From Candidatus Melainabacteria bacterium (GTDB lineage Bacteria > Cyanobacteriota > Vampirovibrionia > Obscuribacterales > Obscuribacteraceae): a stretch of 64,000 nucleotides of DNA. The stretch is from assembly GCA_027451745.1 (NCBI GenBank), contig DAIDIP010000006.1:62001-126000 (forward strand). The letters run 5' to 3'. Made by a program: the position numbers and the translations under genes. The notes under the pieces are model-generated. The model had not been told where the DNA came from, did not search any database, and saw nothing but the letters and a program-made list of their open reading frames with translations. Shown here in pieces: positions 1 to 7,895 of this stretch; the first letter of the stretch is position 1; every line of letters starts with the position of its first letter.

Positions 1-1136
1 TGGCCCTTCTAACTAAAAACAATACACCCATCTTTTTTGTCGGACCTTTATTAGTTGAATTATTAGGACTATATTCCAAAAAACAACACAGAATAAATTA
101 CAGTCGACTTAAACATCTCTCTATTGTGGCGTTGGTTGGACTAATTGTAATTACTCCGTGGCTCATTTTAGCCGGCCCAAAAGTATCAAAATTCATTTCC
201 TCAATCCAAGCTCAAAATTTTCAGATACATAACTATCAATCTCAAAATAACATTGCGTCATCTCAGCTTCCTATACTAGAATTCTTCTCACATTTTCAAC
301 TTTTTTCTTTCGTCGATCTTCCCCTAATTTTGTCGCCATTGCTCTTTGTCTGCTTTCTAATCGCGCTCCATACGAGTAAGCCTTGGGATAAAAGAAAGTT
401 ATATTTACTCACATCGATTATATTTGCTCTATTTACAGCAAGCGCTTTTCGTTGGCCTCATCAGTTCAGATATATTGTGCCTGTGACTATTCCCATAGCT
501 GCTATAACATCAAAATTATTTTCTGAACTCTGGACAAGTAAAAAAATAACGCCGCGTTTTCTTCTAGGCACAATTATTGTTTTGTCATTTGTTCAATTTG
601 TATACGAGGACTTCAGTCCTTTTCCTATTCGTTTACCTACCTGGATGAATATTTCCATGAACAATATAGGCGAACGATTTAAAGTCCGATTATGTAACCC
701 GCAAAATCCGGGCGTAAGTGTCAATCCCTTACCAGATTATGATACGGGAATAATGTGGTCTCTTGAAAAAATTGAAACAGCCTCTGTTGGGAAATCCACA
801 TCATTAATGATTATGCCTAATGCCAATCCAATAAACTGTTCGCCTTTCTATTATTTGGCAGAAATTAGAAATAACAAAATCGTAATTGGCAGCCCCAGAG
901 AACATACCGAATTAGGAGACAAAGTTAATTTTGATCGCACTAAAGCCTTGTGGTATGAATGGTACCTACTCAAGTCGGGGGATCAAGGTCTGCCCTTGTG
1001 TGACACCGATAGCTCTATTGCTTACAGTAAATGGCTGAATTTTGTGCTACATTCTCATTTCTTCGACCTCGTTGAGAGCAAATCTTTACCAGATGGCTCA
1101 AGTTTGGGACTATATAGACGAAACACAAAGCAATAA
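1..1136 (+). CDS. GT39/PMT-type membrane glycosyltransferase, 5' end cut off
   Basis: The reading frame is open from the first complete codon at position 3, so the gene begins upstream of the window; the GTG at 126 is internal and should not be taken as the start. The visible part has about five hydrophobic segments (for example ALVGLIVITPWLILAG and RYIVPVTIPIAAI) followed by about 150 hydrophilic residues. That layout matches the C-terminal half of a GT-C enzyme that transfers sugars from a polyprenyl-phosphate donor outside the membrane. The tail ending in LPDGSSLGLYRR is clearly related to the tail of the oppositely oriented gene at 18342-19994 (LPDGSELMLYRR), so the two are paralogues. 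Family assignment rests on topology and on that paralogue, whose N-terminus is visible. Confidence 0.7.
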   Translation, partial: ALLTKNNTPIFFVGPLLVELLGLYSKKQHRINYSRLKHLSIVALVGLIVITPWLILAGPKVSKFISSIQAQNFQIHNYQSQNNIASSQLPILEFFSHFQLFSFVDLPLILSPLLFVCFLIALHTSKPWDKRKLYLLTSIIFALFTASAFRWPHQFRYIVPVTIPIAAITSKLFSELWTSKKITPRFLLGTIIVLSFVQFVYEDFSPFPIRLPTWMNISMNNIGERFKVRLCNPQNPGVSVNPLPDYDTGIMWSLEKIETASVGKSTSLMIMPNANPINCSPFYYLAEIRNNKIVIGSPREHTELGDKVNFDRTKALWYEWYLLKSGDQGLPLCDTDSSIAYSKWLNFVLHSHFFDLVESKSLPDGSSLGLYRRNTKQ

Positions 1137-1138
1137 GC

Positions 1139-1156
1139 GTACGAACTTTCTCGTAC
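1139..1156. other. short inverted repeat after the first gene
   Basis: GTACGA and TCGTAC form perfect 6-base arms around a 6-base loop, three bases after the stop codon. No T-run follows on the + strand, so a terminator role is doubtful. It could slow or protect the transcript end, or be chance. Confidence 0.3.
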
Positions 1157-1170
1157 TATAAGATCTAAAG

Positions 1171-2001
1171 ATGGCACAGACTTCCATGTCTATAAAAGCT
1201 CAGATGATAAAAACACAAACTCAAAAAGAATCAAGACCAATTGAAGGAATGTCTGACACGCCATCCTCGATCATCAGTACTTCGTCCCCTAAAAAACAAT
1301 TAGATGCTTTAACCTCTCTACGTTTTTTTGCTTGCGCTGCAATTATTTTTCTCCACTCAGCCTGGTTTTTTGTAGACATCGACTTCATGAAAAACTGGCA
1401 ATTGGACGAAGGAGTTGCATTTTTCTTTGTATTATCGGGCTTCATTCTTACATATGTTTATCCTAATTTGCGCGGCGCCGAAAACATCAAAGAATTTCTT
1501 GTTAATAGACTTGGAAGAATGGTACCAACCCACATTCTTTTAACTTTCGCCACTCTGTGTGTTTTGCCTTGTTCCTGTGCAACATTCGGGATTTTTATTG
1601 CCAATTTATTCCTCATCCAATCTTGGATACCTCGACGTGACTATTATTTTGGTTTGAATGCACCGTCCTGGAGTATTTGCGTTGAAATCTTTTTTTCGTT
1701 TGCTTTCGTCTATCTGATTAGACCATGGCGCTGTGAGCAGTTCGACCAAAAGGATATGTATCCCCTCACGTTAAAAAAAGGGCAACTCTGGACACAAACT
1801 ATATATATGCCTTCAAGCTCAGAACAACGCGCTAGTTGGAATAAGCTAGGTTTACGCCTTTCAATTCACGTCAAAGATCCAAAACACCTTCATCAATATC
1901 GAATTTTAGCCCCTGCTACAGATAGCATTTCAAATAATCCAGGCAGCATAGATTGGTGGTCCACACGACTAACTATTCCCCTAACTGCAAAAGTCTTATA
2001 A
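1171..2001 (+). CDS. truncated acyltransferase-3 family protein with unrelated tail
   Basis: Residues about 43-187 match the N-terminal half of the acyltransferase 3 family (OafA-like membrane O-acyltransferases that modify surface glycans): LDALTSLRFFACAAIIFLHS with the early His, then FFVLSGFIL and a later hydrophobic segment containing APSWSICVEIFF. Family members usually run 350-400 residues with about ten membrane segments. Here the membrane part stops near residue 187 (about base 1733). The remaining roughly 90 residues are hydrophilic and beta-like (KKGQLWTQTIYMPSSSEQ...), more like the soluble tails of the neighbouring GT-C proteins. The product therefore looks like a deletion fusion and is probably inactive as an acyltransferase. 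The start is the first ATG; its ribosome binding site is weak. Confidence 0.6.
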   Translation: MAQTSMSIKAQMIKTQTQKESRPIEGMSDTPSSIISTSSPKKQLDALTSLRFFACAAIIFLHSAWFFVDIDFMKNWQLDEGVAFFFVLSGFILTYVYPNLRGAENIKEFLVNRLGRMVPTHILLTFATLCVLPCSCATFGIFIANLFLIQSWIPRRDYYFGLNAPSWSICVEIFFSFAFVYLIRPWRCEQFDQKDMYPLTLKKGQLWTQTIYMPSSSEQRASWNKLGLRLSIHVKDPKHLHQYRILAPATDSISNNPGSIDWWSTRLTIPLTAKVL

Positions 2002-2023
2002 ACCACTCTGACAAAGTATTTCT

Positions 2024-3457
2024 CTAAGAATTTTGTTTAAGCATTTCTGTTTCATTTATTTTTGCATAGATAGCTTCAAGCCCATCTACCATATCAGCTA
2101 TTGTGCGCTCTGGCTTTATGGCTTCTATCAAAGAACCGAGCAATTGGCGATCATTTATCAATCTCATCAATTGTTCCTGCAGTGATTTAACATCACCTAC
2201 CTCAAACAACAATCCATTTTTTTCATGCTTGATAATTTCAGACATGCCACCCAAATTAGTAGCTATCACTGGTGTTTTAGCCGCCAAAGCCGATTGTATT
2301 ACTAAAGGTGTATTCTCATACCAGCGCGACGGAACAACTAGTACATCAATTTCTTGAAAAATACCGCCTATTTGATCATTAGGAAACGTTCCGGCAAACC
2401 TTATTTTCTCAGCTTGGCGAGAATCGCTTGAGCTCGATACTATTTCTGTCAATTGCTTGCCAAAATCAGGAAATTGATTGAGATCGCCATATATTGTCAG
2501 AGAAGCTTTGCTGTCAGGAGGCAGCTGCAAAAAGGCTTTTACTAAAAGATCCGGTCCCTTATGTTCACTAATAGTACCTATGAACGCAATACGCAACTCA
2601 TCACTCGGCGTTTTGTTGCGTCCTTTTTCTAGCGGCTTTGTATCAATACCATATGGAACACGATGAATGATTTGAGAATTTAGTCCATTTCTAACAAATA
2701 AATCTTGCATAAGTACCGTGGGCACGGTTATTGCCGAAAGCCTGTTGGCAAATGATTTCAATACATTAGCGCGGACCATTGTTGCCTGTATTGCACTTGG
2801 TAGTTTTTTGGCTATGTAAGCAAAATAAGTCGCACTCGCAATAGCTTGGGGAAACCCTGCCTTCACATTTTTTTCCAACAACTGAGGATATTTAGTAGAT
2901 AAAGCTTCTTCAAATTCTGCTTGCTCAGGCATTAACTCTGGCGTATAGCAAGACAAACAATTCGCTCCAAACGGAGCAGGCCCCAGACAGTTGCTACCAT
3001 CAGGACGTCGCAATTGTACAATTGGACATATAAGCCAAAAGTCAGTCGCCGAATAAATTACTGGTATTCTTCTATCGTATGCCTCTTCGAGCAAACTTGT
3101 AGAAAGGTTTTGCAAGTGAAAACAGTGCACTATATCTGGTGACACCGTTTCAAATATGTTTCTAAAGTGTTTTTTTAAATAAGGGTGATAATGCTCGTTA
3201 GAAAAGCGATTGTCATGCAGGCGCGCCGACTCATTAAGACAGTAAACGGAAATGCCTTCATATTCATAAACAACCAATTCACCACTATTTTGCGACACAG
3301 ATTTTCTCCGGGCATCTGTATCCGGTGGATCGGCAGTCACTACACTCACTTGATAACCGCGTTGTTTCAATTCTTGAGCAACTTTTAGTGTCAATACCTC
3401 GGTACCAGCTCGATGAGCTGGAAAAAATTTGTGTACTGTAAGTAAAACTCGCTTCAT
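2024..3457 (-). CDS. GT4 family glycosyltransferase
   Basis: This is a cytoplasmic GT-B fold transferase of about 477 residues, likely adding a sugar from a nucleotide donor to a lipid-linked glycan. The N-terminal part has the Rossmann-type opening RVLLTVHKFFPAHRAGTEVL. The C-terminal part has IAFIGTISEHKGPDLLVKAF and the donor-site region RWYENTPLVIQSALAAKTPV. The position of the second Glu of the usual E-x7-E motif is Ser here. Four Cys in the CPIV...NCLG...NCLSC segment are a recurrent feature of one GT4 subgroup. The ATG at 3457 is preferred over the upstream in-frame codon at 3493 because a GAGAG site precedes it and homology starts at MKRVLL. It diverges from the GT4 gene at 3520 with only 62 bases between them. 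Confidence 0.85.
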   Translation of the reverse strand: MKRVLLTVHKFFPAHRAGTEVLTLKVAQELKQRGYQVSVVTADPPDTDARRKSVSQNSGELVVYEYEGISVYCLNESARLHDNRFSNEHYHPYLKKHFRNIFETVSPDIVHCFHLQNLSTSLLEEAYDRRIPVIYSATDFWLICPIVQLRRPDGSNCLGPAPFGANCLSCYTPELMPEQAEFEEALSTKYPQLLEKNVKAGFPQAIASATYFAYIAKKLPSAIQATMVRANVLKSFANRLSAITVPTVLMQDLFVRNGLNSQIIHRVPYGIDTKPLEKGRNKTPSDELRIAFIGTISEHKGPDLLVKAFLQLPPDSKASLTIYGDLNQFPDFGKQLTEIVSSSSDSRQAEKIRFAGTFPNDQIGGIFQEIDVLVVPSRWYENTPLVIQSALAAKTPVIATNLGGMSEIIKHEKNGLLFEVGDVKSLQEQLMRLINDRQLLGSLIEAIKPERTIADMVDGLEAIYAKINETEMLKQNS

Positions 3458-3519
3458 GATGAAAACTCTCTCAACTTCTGAGCTTACGCGCATTATAAAA
3501 TGAGAACAGAGGAAAGATC

Positions 3520-5100
3520 GTGGAGAAATTATTGCGCGTTTGTATTATTTCTCGTGAATATCCCCCAGACACTGGCTTTGGTGGGATAGGCACTTTTGCT
3601 AAGCACCTTGCCCATGGCTTGGTTAGCTTAGGGCATCATGTGACTGTAATCTCACTCGCGAAAGACAAAGCCAAATCATATACTGAAGGCGACATCCAAG
3701 TACATCGTGTTGAGCCATATTTTGATCAGCATACTCTCAATCTAATTGATTGCGCTATGCCATATAGCAAATATGTTATCAGCACTTCAGCTGCCCTGTG
3801 GCAAAAGTTTATAGAACTGCATGCCAAGCAGCCATTTGATGTAATCGATACTCCCGAATTATTAGCCGAAGGTTTTTATCCAGCAATTACAAAAGTGGTC
3901 CCTTTAGTCATAAGACTTTACACTCCCCACTCTAAATTTATTGCTGAAGCTCTCCATAATGTCACTCCTTCTTTTGACCATCAATTTGTCGCCATGGTCG
4001 AAAGAATAGCAATGAATTATGCCGATGCTATTACATCTCCCAGCAAAGACCTCGCTCAATTTGTTGCCAATGATCTATGCATGCCTCTTGAGCGAATTAA
4101 AATCATCCACAATCCTATTGATGCTGATTTTTGTTCGCCCCACGGTAATCGATCAATTCCAGAAAACGATTCTCTAAAAGTTCTATTTGTTGGTCGCCTA
4201 GAAGCTCGCAAAGGGATTTATTACTTAATCGAAGCTTGGAAAGATGTTGTTGCCGTAGTACCTAAAGCACATTTATATGTCATTGGGGATGACACCAATA
4301 CTGCCACAGGACAAACGTCCGTTCTAGCTGAAATTAAAAGATATATCGCCAAACATAATTTAGAAAACAGTATTACTTTTATCGATCGAATACCCCTTGT
4401 AGAGTTACCAGCATATTATCGCTCCGCTGATGTTTGTGTCGTTCCCTCCCTGTACGATAATTCGCCCTACACTTGCCTAGAAGCAATGTCTTGCGGAAAA
4501 GCTGTAATCGGCACTTCTTCTGGCGGTACAGCAGAATATATAGTAGCTGGGGAATCTGGTTTAATTGTGCCTGCCAAAGATGCCACTAGCTTAGCTCAAG
4601 CTATGATTGCTCTTTTAAAAGACAATAAAGAGCGTAGACGTTTGGGTGATAATGCAAGAAGTCGGGTATTGGTATGTTTCCAAAGACGCGAAATAGCTAG
4701 GCTTACAGCTCAATTATATAAACAAGCAATGGAAACCTTTATAGAACGTCAATCTCGCATGACTGCTAATTCTCTCTATACAAGAGGAGCAGAAGAAATG
4801 CTAGGTGATATGGAATATTTTGCTGGCACTTTCAACGAGATGCTCCATCAATTTTTGTTTCAATGGTCCTATAGCTATCGCATCCGTACCTGGTATAGAA
4901 AACTAAAATCGCGCCCTAAACTATATTCTATAAAGGCATTTCTGCGACTAATCGACGCTATGACCTTTTGGTTAACCCCAGATGAACGCAAAGCAAACTC
5001 TATGTATTCTTCTCTAGAAAATATGGTGAAGGGTAAAGATATAAAATCTTCTCCTAAGTTTTTAAAACAAAGTGGTCTCAGTTCAAATGAAGGGAGCTGA
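3520..5100 (+). CDS. GT4 family glycosyltransferase with C-terminal extension
   Basis: This is a GT-B glycosyltransferase of 526 residues. The acceptor half begins CIISREYPPDTGFGGIGTFA. The donor half has VLFVGRLEARKGIYYLIEAW and VVPSLYDNSPYTCLEAMSCG, where Asp replaces the first Glu of E-x7-E and the second Glu is kept. The classical domain ends near residue 405. About 120 further residues (aromatic and basic, with SYRIRTWYRKLKS) form an extension of unknown role, perhaps for membrane contact. The start is GTG at 3520 with GAGGAAAG just upstream. The next gene begins two bases after the stop, so they are probably co-transcribed. Confidence 0.87.
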   Translation: MEKLLRVCIISREYPPDTGFGGIGTFAKHLAHGLVSLGHHVTVISLAKDKAKSYTEGDIQVHRVEPYFDQHTLNLIDCAMPYSKYVISTSAALWQKFIELHAKQPFDVIDTPELLAEGFYPAITKVVPLVIRLYTPHSKFIAEALHNVTPSFDHQFVAMVERIAMNYADAITSPSKDLAQFVANDLCMPLERIKIIHNPIDADFCSPHGNRSIPENDSLKVLFVGRLEARKGIYYLIEAWKDVVAVVPKAHLYVIGDDTNTATGQTSVLAEIKRYIAKHNLENSITFIDRIPLVELPAYYRSADVCVVPSLYDNSPYTCLEAMSCGKAVIGTSSGGTAEYIVAGESGLIVPAKDATSLAQAMIALLKDNKERRRLGDNARSRVLVCFQRREIARLTAQLYKQAMETFIERQSRMTANSLYTRGAEEMLGDMEYFAGTFNEMLHQFLFQWSYSYRIRTWYRKLKSRPKLYSIKAFLRLIDAMTFWLTPDERKANSMYSSLENMVKGKDIKSSPKFLKQSGLSSNEGS

Positions 5101-5102
5101 CT

Positions 5103-7895
5103 TTGCGATTTGCTTATATTTTGATTTTTGCGATTTCTCTAATATTGCGAATTTGGTTCAACCTTTTTTGCTCAGGTAGCGGTACCGCTTTTGCTTGTGA
5201 CGCAGCTGAATATTTTCGTCATGCTCAAAATATAGACTTAACTTGCAAAACATTATTTTCTCAGCCCGGAGCCTTAATAGCTTGTGCAAATGTTTTATTA
5301 GGACAATCACATCAAGACGATCTTACTCTGGTTAAGCAGACATTTTTACCGCTGCAAAGTATGTCCATTGCTGGTCCAATTTTTCCTATTTTTTTACTCG
5401 CGTGTTATAAGGTTTGCGGACAAAGTCTTTCGATGCAATTATGGGCTATACCTCTTATAGCTCAAAGCATTTTATCAGCAATCGCCTCAGTACTTATTGC
5501 TTCAATTGGCACTATGTGTTTCAAAAAAGAAACTGGTATTGCGGCTGGACTTATTGCCACATTTTATCCCGGTTTCATTATAAATAGTGGTCGACTTTAT
5601 AGTGAAAGTTTCGCCTGCTTTTTACTTTGTCTAACTGTATGGATTGTCACTAGTTATCTAATACAAAACAGAAGACATTATATGTGGGGGTATTTACTGG
5701 GGATTACTTTGTTTTGCTTACAAACTACCCGTTCAATTATGTGCATTCTCTCAATTGTAATCATCACATCTTTTGTTATTGCTAGTATTTTTAATTCTCA
5801 AAACAAAAAGGTAATTTGCAAATACTGGCTAGCAATTCTAGTCGCATTCTTTATTTGCTCTGTACCATGGCTGTCCGTACAAAAATTAGCTTTTGGCAAG
5901 GCTTCTCTAATTGTCGATCGTGTCGGAAGCTATAATTTATTCGTGGGCACTGATACCAATAGCCTTGGATGGCTAAGCGTTCCTTACCCTGATTTATCCG
6001 GAATCGAAACAAAAAAATATTCAACCATCGTTGACCATGCAATAAAACAAAGTCCAGAGCGTTTCATAAAGCTCATGCTCGACAAACCAGGCAGATTATT
6101 TAAATTGCCCTGGAACGACTTTCGTACCAACATTGGACCTCTGAGACCTGCTTTTCAAGCATATTTTCATCAGTTGATTTTTGTCTTAGCAGGAATTGGC
6201 TTTTTATTGACTCTTTGCCGTTTTCATAAAGAACATACTCAAACACATATTCTAAGTATCGCCATCATCGCCTTTGCATTTTTACTACATCTCACTTACT
6301 TAGCATTCATAACTGTTCCACGCTATGCGCTTACTGCTATGCCTGAAATAATACTGTTTTCCGCAGTAGCCATAGAAAATATTTTATTGGCGCTTAAGAA
6401 AAAAGAAACTGCAATTACTTCTTACAACTTAGTCTTCATTGTTTTGCTCTTAATTTTCATTCCTCACTTAGATCTTTTTATTTCTCTGAGCATTTTTCCC
6501 GATGATAATATTTCTGCTCCCAATATCGTTATCTGTATAAATATTATTCTAAAATTCTTACTGCTTGTTTTGTCTGCCCTTATTTTTTGGAAATTTCTCA
6601 CTCAAACTATTAGGCTTACAAACTACAAACTTCCTATCCTCTACACAATAATATCGCTTCTAATAATTTCTCCGTTTTATTGTTTTCCCTTAAGAGCATA
6701 CGGGCGTACGTTCGAGTGGAAAACTGACATGTACAAGAATGGCAGCCATTGTACTAGTGTTGTCTTCCCAAGTAAGGACCAATGCGAATTCCTAAAAACA
6801 ACCGATGCCTATTTAGCTATAAATATAGAAAATGGATCAACTTTACCAACCGACTGGGACATTGCTATTAACAAGGTTAGAATAAACGGTCCCTTCATTC
6901 CCTCAATGTCTTTGTCTCAAGATTTGACACTAATACACTCAAACCAAAACAATCTGTGCATTGAGCAAGAATCTATTGTAAAAAGCTTATGTGATGCAGC
7001 TGCAATTACACCATTAGACTTACGACAATGGTATTTAATACCGATCTCAGCTTCCCAATGGCAAACCCTTATAGAAAAGGGCGCCGGACAGAATAATCCT
7101 TCTTTAAAATCAAATTCAACTTGCCTGAATATGGTCGTACAAAAACGTGCAAATGGTAATGCAGCGATTTTTGGTGTTTATTGCAACAATCCGAGATTTG
7201 CTCTTATACCAAGTTTATTTGGTTTTTCTTGGGAAAAAGCATTTTATGGCGTAGAGAATGAAGATGGATTATCCGACCCTGCTTATGATCAAAAAATACA
7301 CATTACAAATGCCAAGAGTCGTTATCTTCCAGACATTAAGCTTTTTATTCCAAAACAACCCGAGCTCAGCAAAGATCGAAACAGTGTTCGCTTCGTTTCT
7401 TGCCCAACTCTCACTCTAAAAGATTCACAGCAAAAAATTTCCAACTTCAATGGTAAAGAATGTCAATTTTCATTCAAAGCCAGCAGCATTTTTTCCCCTA
7501 ATCATAAAAACAATTTTTGCCTAATACATTTATTTGGCTATATAGAGGGCTGCGATAATCGAGATATCTCTATAACGCCTCAACTGTGTTTTACTCCTAA
7601 AGCATCTGCGCCCAATAACCCGATCCTGTTTACAAGCCCCTGGATACCAAAAACCGTTAAGAAGTCCGATGATGACAATCACATGAAGTTCGATGTATGC
7701 TTTCCCGTGCGTATTGACGCTTTTCCAACTGCCTTGCAAAACATTGATGTCAGCGTATCAGCATCCGATATTCGTAAATCAGTATCAGTCCACAGCTCAA
7801 ACTCCAAAATAAATCGAACACCAAACATTCACTGTAATTTGCAAGTCTTTCAAATGCCTAATTTAATATCCGGGGTGCAATATGAAATTCTCTAG
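5103..7895 (+). CDS. large GT39/PMT-like membrane glycosyltransferase with soluble C-terminal domain
   Basis: The protein has 930 residues. The first roughly 540 contain about twelve hydrophobic segments in a GT-C layout: after the first helix comes an extracytoplasmic loop with GTAFACDAAEYFRHAQNID, and later the PMT-like stretch FYPGFIINSGRLYSESFACF. The last roughly 390 residues are hydrophilic and Cys-containing, likely an extracytoplasmic beta-rich domain that binds glycan or acceptor. The start is TTG at 5103 with GGGAG a few bases upstream, inside the end of the preceding gene region. Its end overlaps the next gene by 14 bases, so translation is probably coupled. The acceptor and sugar cannot be told from sequence. 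Confidence 0.72.
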   Translation: MRFAYILIFAISLILRIWFNLFCSGSGTAFACDAAEYFRHAQNIDLTCKTLFSQPGALIACANVLLGQSHQDDLTLVKQTFLPLQSMSIAGPIFPIFLLACYKVCGQSLSMQLWAIPLIAQSILSAIASVLIASIGTMCFKKETGIAAGLIATFYPGFIINSGRLYSESFACFLLCLTVWIVTSYLIQNRRHYMWGYLLGITLFCLQTTRSIMCILSIVIITSFVIASIFNSQNKKVICKYWLAILVAFFICSVPWLSVQKLAFGKASLIVDRVGSYNLFVGTDTNSLGWLSVPYPDLSGIETKKYSTIVDHAIKQSPERFIKLMLDKPGRLFKLPWNDFRTNIGPLRPAFQAYFHQLIFVLAGIGFLLTLCRFHKEHTQTHILSIAIIAFAFLLHLTYLAFITVPRYALTAMPEIILFSAVAIENILLALKKKETAITSYNLVFIVLLLIFIPHLDLFISLSIFPDDNISAPNIVICINIILKFLLLVLSALIFWKFLTQTIRLTNYKLPILYTIISLLIISPFYCFPLRAYGRTFEWKTDMYKNGSHCTSVVFPSKDQCEFLKTTDAYLAINIENGSTLPTDWDIAINKVRINGPFIPSMSLSQDLTLIHSNQNNLCIEQESIVKSLCDAAAITPLDLRQWYLIPISASQWQTLIEKGAGQNNPSLKSNSTCLNMVVQKRANGNAAIFGVYCNNPRFALIPSLFGFSWEKAFYGVENEDGLSDPAYDQKIHITNAKSRYLPDIKLFIPKQPELSKDRNSVRFVSCPTLTLKDSQQKISNFNGKECQFSFKASSIFSPNHKNNFCLIHLFGYIEGCDNRDISITPQLCFTPKASAPNNPILFTSPWIPKTVKKSDDDNHMKFDVCFPVRIDAFPTALQNIDVSVSASDIRKSVSVHSSNSKINRTPNIHCNLQVFQMPNLISGVQYEIL

